From contig JBNKWA010000061.1 of the NCBI GenBank assembly GCA_050299555.1, positions 1-64,000 of the forward strand: 64,000 bases of DNA, read 5' to 3'. Below the pieces are notes generated by a model, which saw only the letters and a program-made list of their open reading frames with translations, was not told the origin of the DNA and searched no databases. Below are positions 9,087 through 17,914 of the stretch, in pieces. How positions within the stretch are numbered: the first letter of the stretch is position 1; every line of letters starts with the position of its first letter. The stretch comes from JBNKWA01 sp050299555 (GTDB lineage Bacteria > Pseudomonadota > Alphaproteobacteria > Rhodobacterales > Rhodobacteraceae). The translations under genes and the position numbers were made by a program.

Positions 9087-10460
9087 ATGCAAGGCCCTAC
9101 GGATTTCTGCGGTCAGGCGACAAGCCTCGGCGCAGCCGAGGCAATCGGAGACTGGGACGCCACGATCAGGGGCTTTCTGGCCCATGCAGCAGCCACGCCG
9201 GTGCACCTCGGCCGGGTGCTGGAGGCCGCCCCGGATTTCGCCATCGCCCAGGCCACGAAGGGGCTGTTCTGCATGCTGCTCGGCCGCCCCGAGATGGTCG
9301 GCGCGGCCCGGCAGGCGCTGGACGCCGCCCGTGAAGCGGCCCGCCAGACCACGCCGACCGCCCGCGAGGCCGCCTATATCGAGGCGCTGGCGGACTACCT
9401 GAGCGACCGGCCGGCCGCCGCCGCCGTGCGCCTGCAGTCGGTTCTCGATGCCAATCCGCGCGACGCCCTGGCGATGAAGCTGGTGCATGCGATCTGGTTC
9501 GTGCTCGGCCGTCCGGGCGATATGCGGGCTTCGGTCGAGGCGGTGCTGCCGCATTGGGACGACCATCCTGCGCTTGGCTATCTGAAGGGGTGCCACGCTT
9601 TCACGCTGGAGGAAACCGGCGAGTACGCCGAGGCCGAACGGGCCGGGCGCGAGGGCATCCTGCGCGCCCCGGACGATGCCTGGGGGCTGCACGCCGTCGC
9701 CCATGTCTACGACATGACCGGCCGTGCCGCCGAGGGCCTGCACTGGCTGGTGGGGCGGGAAACGGCCTGGGCCCACTGCAACAACTTCCGTTTCCATGTC
9801 TGGTGGCACCAGGCGCTGATGCATCTCGATCTGGGCGCCTATGACGAAGCGCTGCGGCTGTACGACAGCGAGATCCGCGCCGAGCGCACCGACGACTATC
9901 GCGACATCTCCAACGGGGCCTCGCTGCTCAGCAGGCTGGAGATCGAGGGCATCGACGTGGGCGACCGCTGGCAGGAACTGGCCGATCTGGCCGAGGGCCG
10001 CGCCGAGGACGGCTGTCTCGCCTTTGCCGACCTGCATTACCTTTTGTCGCTGCTCGGCGGCGACAGGCAGGACGCCGCCGCAAGGCTGATCGCGGCCATG
10101 GCACAGCGTGATCCCGAGGCCGGCGACTGCTCGGCGATCATCCATCATCCCGGCCACATGGCCGCCCTTGGCCTGCAGGCCTTCTCGGCCGGGCACTATG
10201 CCGCCGCGTTCATGCATCTGCGTGCCGCACGGCGCGATCTTCAGACGATCGGGGGCAGCCATGCCCAGCGCGACGTGTTCCAACGAATCACCGTCGAGGC
10301 GGCACTTCGGGGTGGCTATGTCGATGCCGCCGAATCGATGCTGCAAGAGCGAACAGTTCAGCGCGCAGGGGCGGAAGATGGCTATACAATGCGCAGGCTT
10401 GCGCTCATTTCGCAGGTGCGAGATACAGCCGCAGTGACCTCGGGAAGTCTGCGGCCCTAG
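9087..10460 (+). CDS. TTC38-like tetratricopeptide repeat protein
   Basis: A 457-aa, mostly alpha-helical soluble protein. The segments DDHPALGYLKGCHAFTLEE, GEYAEAERAGREG and DDAWGLHAVAHVYDMTGR match the pattern of the TTC38 (tetratricopeptide repeat protein 38) family, whose biochemical role is unknown. TPR-like helix pairs can be followed from about residue 40 to 440, and there is no signal peptide or membrane segment. The start has a good ribosome binding site (AGGAGAG) about 7 nt ahead. It stands upstream of opgC with a 36-nt gap, so it may share transcripts with the glucan operon, although no functional link is known to me. Confidence 0.82.
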   Translation: MQGPTDFCGQATSLGAAEAIGDWDATIRGFLAHAAATPVHLGRVLEAAPDFAIAQATKGLFCMLLGRPEMVGAARQALDAAREAARQTTPTAREAAYIEALADYLSDRPAAAAVRLQSVLDANPRDALAMKLVHAIWFVLGRPGDMRASVEAVLPHWDDHPALGYLKGCHAFTLEETGEYAEAERAGREGILRAPDDAWGLHAVAHVYDMTGRAAEGLHWLVGRETAWAHCNNFRFHVWWHQALMHLDLGAYDEALRLYDSEIRAERTDDYRDISNGASLLSRLEIEGIDVGDRWQELADLAEGRAEDGCLAFADLHYLLSLLGGDRQDAAARLIAAMAQRDPEAGDCSAIIHHPGHMAALGLQAFSAGHYAAAFMHLRAARRDLQTIGGSHAQRDVFQRITVEAALRGGYVDAAESMLQERTVQRAGAEDGYTMRRLALISQVRDTAAVTSGSLRP

Positions 10461-10496
10461 ACTGCCGGCAAGTCCCATATCTGACCAAGGGTTGCG

Positions 10497-11768
10497 ATGA
10501 AAGATAGCCGTTCAGTCGCTCCAACCGATTCATCCGGCCGCAGCACCGTCCTGCCGCGGCCGCGCGACCCGCGCCTGGATTTTTTCCGCGGTCTGGGGAT
10601 GTACATCATCCTTGTCGCGCACATTACCGGCAATCCCTGGACCCTGTGGATCCCGGCCCGCTTCGGCTTTTCCGACGCGACCGAGATCTTCGTCTTCTGC
10701 TCCGGCATGGCATCGGCCATCGCCTTCGGAGCGGTGTTCGACCGGCATGGCTGGATCATGGGCATGCTCAGGATCGCGCACCGGGTCTGGCAGATCTACT
10801 GGGCCCATCTCGGTGTCTTTTTCAGCCTGCTGCTGGCAACGGTGGCGTTGAACGCGACAGGAGTATTCGACAAGGACTACGTGGGCGGGCTGAACCTTTA
10901 TCCGTTCCTGCGCGAGACCGGTCCGAATCTGGTCGGCCTGATGACGCTGACCTACGTCCCGAACTATTTCGACATCCTGCCGATGTACCTGGTGATCCTG
11001 GTGATGATCCCGGTGGTCATGGCCCTGTCGCGCGTCTCGCCCTGGCTGGTGATCGCGGCAAGTCTAGCGCTGTGGCTGGCCGCCGCGCTGGTGCCCTTGA
11101 ACCTGCCGGCGGAGTGGTGGTTCTCGAACGGCAGCACGCGGCCCTGGTTCTTCAACCCCTTTGCCTGGCAACTGGTTTTCTTCACCGGCTTTGCCTTCAT
11201 GCGCGGCTGGCTGCCGGCACCGCCGGTGCGCGGTTGGCTGATCGCGCTCGCCGTCGTCGTGGTCCTCGCGACTGTTCCCTTTGCCTGGTACAAGGCAATC
11301 GCCGAGTTCGAATTCGTGCGGGCGTGGCGGAAGGAATGGACCTTCCTGTTCGACAAGACGAACTTCGGCGTGCTGCGCTATGTGCATTTCCTCAGCCTCG
11401 CCTATGTCGCCTGGGTCGCTGTGGGGCCGCGTGGCGTCCGTCTGACGGGTGGGCCGCTGTGGACCGAGGCGGTGACGGTGGTGCGCCGGGTCGGCCAGCA
11501 GGCGCTGGCGGTGTTCATGGCCTCGATGGTGCTGGCGCGGCTTCTCGGCGTTTTGCTGGATGTCTACGGGCGCGATCCGATCACCGTGACGGCGGTCAAT
11601 TTCCTTGGTTTTGCGCTGATCACCGGCGTTGCCTACGCGGCCTCGTTCTTCAAGTCGCAACCCTGGCGCAAGCCACCGGCGGTGTCGGCCCCGCCAGCGG
11701 CGAGTGACGAGCGCAACGCCTCCGATTCCGATGGGCGCGCGCGCATGGCCATGGGAGTGGGAGCATGA
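10497..11768 (+). CDS. opgC: OpgC protein, periplasmic glucan substituent transferase
   Basis: Integral membrane protein of 423 aa with about ten predicted helices, homologous to OpgC, which adds succinyl (or related) groups to osmoregulated periplasmic glucans. The opening RDPRLDFFRGLGMYIILVAH and FGFSDATEIFVFCSGM are the family signatures, typical of the acyltransferase-3-like OpgC proteins. The first 25 residues and the C-terminal tail of about 40 residues are hydrophilic. It starts a three-gene operon with ATGA overlaps (opgC-opgG at 11765-11768), as in Rhodobacter species. Confidence 0.93.
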   Translation: MKDSRSVAPTDSSGRSTVLPRPRDPRLDFFRGLGMYIILVAHITGNPWTLWIPARFGFSDATEIFVFCSGMASAIAFGAVFDRHGWIMGMLRIAHRVWQIYWAHLGVFFSLLLATVALNATGVFDKDYVGGLNLYPFLRETGPNLVGLMTLTYVPNYFDILPMYLVILVMIPVVMALSRVSPWLVIAASLALWLAAALVPLNLPAEWWFSNGSTRPWFFNPFAWQLVFFTGFAFMRGWLPAPPVRGWLIALAVVVVLATVPFAWYKAIAEFEFVRAWRKEWTFLFDKTNFGVLRYVHFLSLAYVAWVAVGPRGVRLTGGPLWTEAVTVVRRVGQQALAVFMASMVLARLLGVLLDVYGRDPITVTAVNFLGFALITGVAYAASFFKSQPWRKPPAVSAPPAASDERNASDSDGRARMAMGVGA

Positions 11769-13306
11769 CGGTTTCTCGCCGTGAGGGAATGTCGCTCTTC
11801 GCCGCGGCGCTGGCGGGGCTGACCCTGCCCGGTTCGGCTGCCGCTGCCGAAAGCGTTGGCATGACTCTCGGCAAGGCCGAACCGTTCGATCCACAGATGG
11901 TTGCGGAACGGGCACGCAGGCTCGCCGCCGTGGCCTATGCCGAACCGCCGCTGGTTCCGAAAAGCTGGCGCGATTTGACCTACGACCAATACCGCGAGAT
12001 CTGGTTCGACGGCCGCAACGCGCTTTGGCGTGGCCTCGGCCGTGCCGCTCAGCTCGAATTCTTCCCGGCCGGCCTCTATTTCCCGTCCCCGGTCATGATC
12101 AATGCCGTCGAGGACGGCTCGGCCCGGCAGGTTCTGTTCGATCTGGACGTCTTTGACACCACCGACCGCTTTCCGGCACTGCCGGACGAAGGGATGGGCT
12201 TCTCGGGCTTCCGGGTTCTTGGCGAGATCGTCGAGAAGGGAACCTTCCAGGAATACGCGGTGTTCCAGGGCGCGAGCTATTTCAGGGCCATCGGCCGCGA
12301 CCAGATCTATGGCCTGTCGGCGCGCGGCCTCGCCCTCAACACTGGTGCACCCGAGGGTGAGGAGTTTCCGAGTTTCCGCGAATTCTGGGTCGAGGCGCCC
12401 GAGCCCGGTGCAGCCGAAGTGATCGTGCATGCGCTGATGGACAGCCCGTCGGTGACCGGTGCCTACAGCTTCCGCATCGCCAAGGGCGAGACGACCGAGA
12501 TGGAGGTTCGGGCGCAGCTGTTCCCGCGTGTGCCGCTGACCGGTGTCGGCGTGGCGCCGGGTACGTCGATGTTCCTGTTCGACCAGACCAACCGTCATCG
12601 CTTCGACGATTTCCGCACGTCGGTTCATGACAGCGACGGGCTGATGGTGCTGAATGGGGCTGGCGAGCAGATCTGGCGGCCGCTCGCCAACCCCGAGCGC
12701 CTGGGCTTCAGTGTCTTCTCGGACAACAATCCGCGCGGCTTCGGCCTGATGCAGCGGGCACGCGGCATGGCCGATTTCGGCGATCTGACGGCGCATTATG
12801 AAAAGCGGCCGTCGCTGTGGGTCGAACCCATGGACGAGTGGGGTCCGGGGGCGGTGATCCTGGTCGAAATCCCGGCCGACCGCGAGATCTACGACAATAT
12901 CGTCGCCTTCTGGCGTCCGGCGGACGCCCTTCAACCCGGGCAGGAGCATGTCTTCCGCTATCGGCTGCACTGGTGCGCGGACGCGCCGGTCGAGGGGATC
13001 GTGGCGCGTGTGCAGTCCACTGCCTCCGGTGCGCGAGTCTTCGAGCCTGGTCGGATCTTCGCCATCGATTTCGGCCCGCATCCGGCCCTGGGCGACGATC
13101 CCGCGATGCTCGAGGCCCGGGTTTCGGCCAGCAATGGCAACATCAGCAGCACCACGGTGCAGGCCAATCCGGCCACCGGGGGCGTGCGCCTGGACCTGAC
13201 GCTGGTGCCGGGCGAGGCGCGTTTTTCCGAACTGCGCGCCGAGTTGTGGCGCAATGGCGAGCGGGTCAGCGAAGTCTGGCTTTATCGCTGGACTGGGGCA
13301 TCATGA
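11765..13306 (+). CDS. opgG: periplasmic glucan biosynthesis protein OpgG
   Basis: Periplasmic MdoG/OpgG family protein, 513 aa, needed for building or branching the glucan backbone in the periplasm. An N-terminal export signal (SRREGMSLFAAALAGL, cut near SAAAAES) carries an arginine pair and could be a Tat or Sec signal. Family segments include SWRDLTYDQYREIWF, FFPAGLYFPSPVMINAV and FQEYAVFQGASYFRAIG. Length is normal. It is coupled on both sides by ATGA overlaps, with opgC upstream and opgH downstream (13303-13306). Confidence 0.95.
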   Translation: MTVSRREGMSLFAAALAGLTLPGSAAAAESVGMTLGKAEPFDPQMVAERARRLAAVAYAEPPLVPKSWRDLTYDQYREIWFDGRNALWRGLGRAAQLEFFPAGLYFPSPVMINAVEDGSARQVLFDLDVFDTTDRFPALPDEGMGFSGFRVLGEIVEKGTFQEYAVFQGASYFRAIGRDQIYGLSARGLALNTGAPEGEEFPSFREFWVEAPEPGAAEVIVHALMDSPSVTGAYSFRIAKGETTEMEVRAQLFPRVPLTGVGVAPGTSMFLFDQTNRHRFDDFRTSVHDSDGLMVLNGAGEQIWRPLANPERLGFSVFSDNNPRGFGLMQRARGMADFGDLTAHYEKRPSLWVEPMDEWGPGAVILVEIPADREIYDNIVAFWRPADALQPGQEHVFRYRLHWCADAPVEGIVARVQSTASGARVFEPGRIFAIDFGPHPALGDDPAMLEARVSASNGNISSTTVQANPATGGVRLDLTLVPGEARFSELRAELWRNGERVSEVWLYRWTGAS

Positions 13307-15147
13307 CCGTGCACCCGCAGGTTCCCCTTGTATCGGGCACCGCCTTGTCCGAGGCGCTGGCGATGCCGGATCAGGATCTGGCTGCCGGCTTTCGCGATCC
13401 GGCCGCGCCGGCGATCCGGCCAGAGCCGAGCGTTGCCACGACCCGAGCCTTCGTCTTCGGGGTGGCCATCGCCACCACTGTCGGGCTGGCCACCGCGTTC
13501 CTCAACTGGTTCCTTTCCGATGCCCGGCTGACCAGCGTCGAACTGGTTCTGACCGGGGTCTCCTGCTTTACCTTCTTCTGGGTGGCCATGTCGGTGGCGA
13601 CCGCGCTTCTGGGCCTGATCTACCGGCCCGAGAACGTGCCTGCGGCGCCGGAGGGCGCAGGGCTCGACGTGGCGATCCTGCTGCCGCTCTTCGGCGAGGA
13701 TGCCGATCGCTCGGTCGGCAATGCGGCGCGACTTCTCGGCCAGCTTGCCCACCAGCCGACCGCCCATCGTTTCTCGCTCCACGTGCTCAGCGACACCCGC
13801 GGCGATGGTGCGCCCGTGTCCGAGCGCGCGGCCGTCGAGGCGGCGCGGCATGCCCTGCCCGCGGCGGCGATCCACTATCGCTGGCGACCGCTCAACACCG
13901 ACTTCAAGCCCGGCAACATCCGCGAGTGGGTTTCGCGGGAGGGCGCCGGACATGATGCAGCGCTGGTGCTCGACGCCGATAGTGTGATGGCGCCCGAGTC
14001 GGTGCTGACGCTCGCCGACGCGCTGGCCGCGCGGCCCGATGTGGGCCTGGTGCAGTCGATCCCTCGGCTGATCGGCGGCCGGACCCTGTTCCAGCGGCTA
14101 CAGCAGTTCGGCAACGAGGTCTCGGGACGCAATCTCGGCTTCGGCCTGTCGCTGTGGACCGGCAACGAGGCGAATTACTGGGGTCACAACGCCATGTTGC
14201 GGGTCCGTGCCTTCGCGGCCACGGCCGGATTGCCGCGACTGCCCGGCAAGCGGCCCTTCGGCGGTACCATCCTCAGCCACGATTTCGTCGAGGCGGCGCT
14301 CTTGCGCCGCGCCGGCTGGTCGGTCCGCTTCCTCCCCGAGGCGGGCGGCAGCTTCGAGGAGACGCCCGAGACCGTTCCTGCCTATGTCCGGCGCGACCGG
14401 CGCTGGTGCCAGGGCAACATGCAGCACCTGCGGCTTCTCGGCGTCGCCGGGCTGCATCGGCTCTCCCGGTTCCACCTGCTGCAGGGCGCAATGGCGTATC
14501 TCGCCTCCATGGGCTGGTTTCTGGTCCTGATGCTCTGGGCCCTTGTCGGCGACGAGACCTCGGCCGGGATTCTGTCGTATTTCTCGCCCGAGAACCCGAT
14601 CTATCCGTCCTGGCCCGAGATGGAGAGCGTCACGCGTGCCGTCATCGTGGCTTTCATCTACGGCATGCTGGTGGCGCCTAAGCTGATCGGCGCCCTTGCC
14701 CGCTGGTACGCCGATCCCCGACTGACCGGATTCGGCGGGCGGCGGGTCTTCGCGGCCGGCGTGCTGGTGGAACTGACCCTTTCGGTGTTGTTGGCGCCGA
14801 TGATGATGGTGCAGCACGTGCAGGCCGTGCTGAGAACGCTGGTCGGCATTGACACCGGCTGGACACCCAAGGGCAGGGCTGCGGGACGAGTGCTGGCGCT
14901 TGTCCGGTTCCATGCGATCGAAACCATCATGGGCCTTATCATGGTCACGTCGGCTGCCGCCGGACACCTGTCGCTCTGGCTGTTGCCGATTGCCATCTGC
15001 CTGCTGATTGCCGTGCCGCTTTCTCTCCTTCTGACCCTGGATGCCAGTCGCTGGCCGCTATTTGCCACGCCGCAGGATGCCGGCCCCGATCCGGCCGTGT
15101 CGCGCAAGCCCGGCCGGGCCCGCCTCATTTCCGCACTGAGAGCCTGA
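13303..15147 (+). CDS. opgH: glucans biosynthesis glucosyltransferase OpgH
   Basis: Inner-membrane GT2 glucosyltransferase, 614 aa, that polymerises UDP-glucose into the linear glucan backbone. Two helices near the N-terminus (about residues 45-110) precede a cytoplasmic GT-A domain with VAILLPLFGED, the DxD motif in LVLDADSVM, the acceptor motif TILSHDFVEAAL and the QxxRW-type RRDRRWCQGNMQH; further helices follow. It is shorter than the E. coli protein, mostly in the N-terminal region. The start was set by the ATGA overlap with opgG rather than by the much longer open frame. Confidence 0.95.
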   Translation: MTVHPQVPLVSGTALSEALAMPDQDLAAGFRDPAAPAIRPEPSVATTRAFVFGVAIATTVGLATAFLNWFLSDARLTSVELVLTGVSCFTFFWVAMSVATALLGLIYRPENVPAAPEGAGLDVAILLPLFGEDADRSVGNAARLLGQLAHQPTAHRFSLHVLSDTRGDGAPVSERAAVEAARHALPAAAIHYRWRPLNTDFKPGNIREWVSREGAGHDAALVLDADSVMAPESVLTLADALAARPDVGLVQSIPRLIGGRTLFQRLQQFGNEVSGRNLGFGLSLWTGNEANYWGHNAMLRVRAFAATAGLPRLPGKRPFGGTILSHDFVEAALLRRAGWSVRFLPEAGGSFEETPETVPAYVRRDRRWCQGNMQHLRLLGVAGLHRLSRFHLLQGAMAYLASMGWFLVLMLWALVGDETSAGILSYFSPENPIYPSWPEMESVTRAVIVAFIYGMLVAPKLIGALARWYADPRLTGFGGRRVFAAGVLVELTLSVLLAPMMMVQHVQAVLRTLVGIDTGWTPKGRAAGRVLALVRFHAIETIMGLIMVTSAAAGHLSLWLLPIAICLLIAVPLSLLLTLDASRWPLFATPQDAGPDPAVSRKPGRARLISALRA

Positions 15148-15263
15148 GGTTCCTTCACCACTCGGGCTCGCCTGCAAACGGCCGGCGAAAAACCACCCGA
15201 CAAGGCCGCCGGTTTACCACCAGGCAATCAAGCTTTGGGACTGTCCGCCTGCGCAGCCGCGGC

Positions 15264-15761
15264 GTGGAGGGCCCTTTGAGCGAGACTTCGACAATGCAAG
15301 GCATCGCGCCGCCGGCGGGGGTCGCCTGGTTCACGTCGCGGCCGCTGACCATTGCCGTGGCCTTGCACTTGTCGGTCACCCTGTTGCCGGTGATGCTGAT
15401 CATAGCGCTGGGGCTTTTGGTCACCGGCACGAGGCGGGTCCTTTACCGGGTTCAGCGGGTTGGCCGGGGCGGCCGGCTGTTTACCATGTACAAGTTCCGC
15501 TCCATGGGCCTTTGCCCACAGCGGGCGGGTCACGATGCGGCCGGCGGGCCGTACTTGCGGGCGACCACACCTTTTGGCCGCTTCTTGCGGCGGACCGGAC
15601 TGGATGAACTGCCGCAACTCTGGAACGTGCTGAAGGGCGATCTCGATCTGGTCGGTGTGCGCCCGGCACTGCCCGAACATGTCGCCAATCACCCGGAGAT
15701 CTACATCGCGTTCCTGTCGTCCAGGCCCGGGTTAGGCCAACCTCGTTTGCCACCGCCGTGA
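15264..15761 (+). pseudogene. truncated bacterial sugar transferase (undecaprenyl-phosphate priming type)
   Basis: The 165-aa frame has the core of the bacterial sugar transferase family: one membrane helix, then VQRVGRGGRLFTMYKFRSM, FLRRTGLDELPQLWNVLKGD and VGVRPALP. These enzymes transfer a sugar phosphate to undecaprenyl phosphate to start exopolysaccharide chains. The conserved end of the family is missing: after SSRPG the frame runs into GQPRLPPP and stops. The next frames show TSFATA (about 15736-15756) and then REQAIMSLPQRAL (about 15760-15800), words that look like the lost C-terminus. Two small indels would explain this. The start (GTG at 15264 or ATG at 15294) is uncertain. Probably inactive. 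Confidence 0.65.
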
Positions 15762-15816
15762 GCAGGCGATCATGTCGCTGCCGCAACGCGCTTTGGCGTG
15801 GCCCCGGCCGTCCCGC

Positions 15817-17412
15817 TCAGGCGAACCAGAACACATCCAGACTGCCCGCCAGCGTGAAGCCGACATCGGTATCGCCGACATCGGCTAACGCAAAAAGCAG
15901 CATGCCGCTGGGCAGGTGCATCACATATTGATCCGCCACCGTGTCAGGGGCATCCGCCAGATCGGCGCCGGACAGCAACGAAAAGTCCTCGGCGACCGCA
16001 CCGTCGATGCGAAAGACCAAAAGGTCACCGTCGATGGCCGAGAAGTCATCGATCCAGTCCAGCCCCTGGCCCTGTCCACGATGCACGAAGCGGTCGCCGC
16101 CGGCACCGCCGGAAAGATGATCGTCCCCGCCGCCGCCGATCAGATAGTCGCTGCCGCCGCCCCCGAAAAGGACGTCGGCGCCGGCCCCGCCACGCAGGCT
16201 GTCGTCACCGCCCTGCCCGGACAGCGTGTCCATGCCGCTGGCGCCGCAGAGGCGATCGTTGCCGGCCTCGCCCCAGGCACGATCATTGCCGCCACCAGCG
16301 AGGGCCTGGTCATCGCCAGCGCCGGCGCGGATGCGGTCAGCGCCGCCGCCACCTTCGATGCTGTCTTCGCCGTCATCTCCGAAGAGCCGGTCGCAGCCGC
16401 GACCGCCGGCCAGGGTGTCGGCACCGCCGCCGCCTTCAAGCCGGTTGGCAAGGCGGTTGCCCAGAATGAGGTCGCCAAGGTCGGTCCCGACCGCCGCCTC
16501 GATCCAGCTGTCGCGGGCTATCACCAGGTTGCCGATGAGGCCGCCGATGCTCGAGGCCGATTGCGGGTCGAGATCCAGTGCCACCGGGCCGGTCAGCCCC
16601 GAAGCGTCGATGACATCCCAGCCGTTGTCATCGGCCAGCGTGAAGGCCACCGGCGAACCTTCGGAATAGGCGCCCAGCATCGCCGCTAGGTCATGCCGGC
16701 TGTTGCCGGCATTGGTGTCCGTCGCCAGCCCGTAGATTTCGCGCACTGCCACGATGTCGGCCAGCATTGGCGTGACTATGTAGGCAAAGCTGGCGTCGAC
16801 CGAGGTGTTCTCGCCCTGATCGAAATAGGACATCACCGAAAGCTGCCAGGAATCGAAGGCGAAGAGGTTGTCGACCCCAAACGACGCGTAGCCATTGTAG
16901 TTGCCTGCGTGACCGAGCCCCAGGGCATGGCCGATCTCGTGCAGATAGGCCTGCAGGCCGTAGGAGGTCACCCCGAGAAAGCCGCTGGTGTTCGGGACCA
17001 GCCAGCTTTGCGACACGTTTATGGAAGCGGTCCAGCCCAGCGCGCCGTCATAGTCAAAGCTGGTATATGCGCCTGAGCTGCCATCGCTGAAGGTGATCTG
17101 TGCCTTCTGCGCGGTTTCGACGAAGGTCAGGCCCGAGACTTCGGACCAGCGGTCCAGTGCCACCCGGGCCAGGGCCGCGCCAGTACCGTCGAGGCCGGCA
17201 AGGTTGACCCGCACGGTGCCATCCGCGCCGGGAGTCAGTGATAGCGGCGGGTAACCGGCGTTGCTCCAGTAACCTTCCACCAGCTGCTGCGCCAATTGGT
17301 TGGTGCTGACACCTCCGACGGATGCGACTCGCAGCGTGGTGCTGTCCGTCGAGCCACTCGCTGTGGTCTCGGCTGCAGCGGCCGCAGCCGCTGCGAAGCA
17401 GAGTTCACACAT
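15817..17412 (-). CDS. serralysin-type M10 metalloprotease with RTX repeats
   Basis: A secreted zinc protease of 531 aa. The catalytic domain (about residues 30-240) holds the zinc motif HEIGHALGLGH and the Met-turn LSVMSYF. It is followed by glycine/aspartate-rich nonapeptide RTX repeats (about 320-460, GGxGxD type) that bind calcium, and an aromatic C-terminal end (LDVFWFA) fitting a type I secretion signal. No classical signal peptide is seen. The ATG at 17412 is preferred over the GTG at 17421 because GAGAGG lies 9 nt ahead and the resulting MCELC opening is common in such proteins of this group. No type I secretion genes are nearby. Confidence 0.9.
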   Translation of the reverse strand: MCELCFAAAAAAAAETTASGSTDSTTLRVASVGGVSTNQLAQQLVEGYWSNAGYPPLSLTPGADGTVRVNLAGLDGTGAALARVALDRWSEVSGLTFVETAQKAQITFSDGSSGAYTSFDYDGALGWTASINVSQSWLVPNTSGFLGVTSYGLQAYLHEIGHALGLGHAGNYNGYASFGVDNLFAFDSWQLSVMSYFDQGENTSVDASFAYIVTPMLADIVAVREIYGLATDTNAGNSRHDLAAMLGAYSEGSPVAFTLADDNGWDVIDASGLTGPVALDLDPQSASSIGGLIGNLVIARDSWIEAAVGTDLGDLILGNRLANRLEGGGGADTLAGGRGCDRLFGDDGEDSIEGGGGADRIRAGAGDDQALAGGGNDRAWGEAGNDRLCGASGMDTLSGQGGDDSLRGGAGADVLFGGGGSDYLIGGGGDDHLSGGAGGDRFVHRGQGQGLDWIDDFSAIDGDLLVFRIDGAVAEDFSLLSGADLADAPDTVADQYVMHLPSGMLLFALADVGDTDVGFTLAGSLDVFWFA

Positions 17413-17914
17413 TCCAAACACCCTCTCACCCGGACAGCCGGCATCGGTCGGGCGCTTGTGATGCGCGCCCGGCGTTGCGGTCGGCTGGAGCCGTCCCTAC
17501 GATTCAGGTGAACCCACCCCTTGGGTCGCCTTTGGGCGCAATCTTGGCGGAGGTATGTTTCTTCGCGGTAAAGTCGGGGCCGCCGCTTTGCCGCGAATGC
17601 TAGCAAAGGCGGGAACCGAACGGGCAGTGGCGCGGGCATTGCGCGGGCCCTTTGACCCGGGTCCACAACCCTGAGTGGGGGGGGAGGCTGGCGTTGGTGC
17701 GACGCTCGCCGGACTCGGCGGCGGAGGCCGTGTGCCGTTCAGGACGGTTCGGCGGTGATGCCGGCGAGGCTGACTATCGCGTTTCTGCGACCGGCCCCCC
17801 CTCGCCGATGGGTGCGCCATTTCGTCGCAAGAGCACTACGTGCCGGTGAGCGTGGCGACGCCGTGGTGGCGCTTCACCGCCGCCGGAAACCGGCAGGCCG
17901 ACGCCGCCCCGAGG
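17413..17914. other. intergenic region between RTX protease and gabD
   Basis: About 500 nt without a convincing gene. Short frames on both strands have no family features. It should hold the promoter of the RTX protease (minus strand) and the 3' end of gabD, but I see no strong hairpin with a T-tract and no clear operator. Confidence 0.5.
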
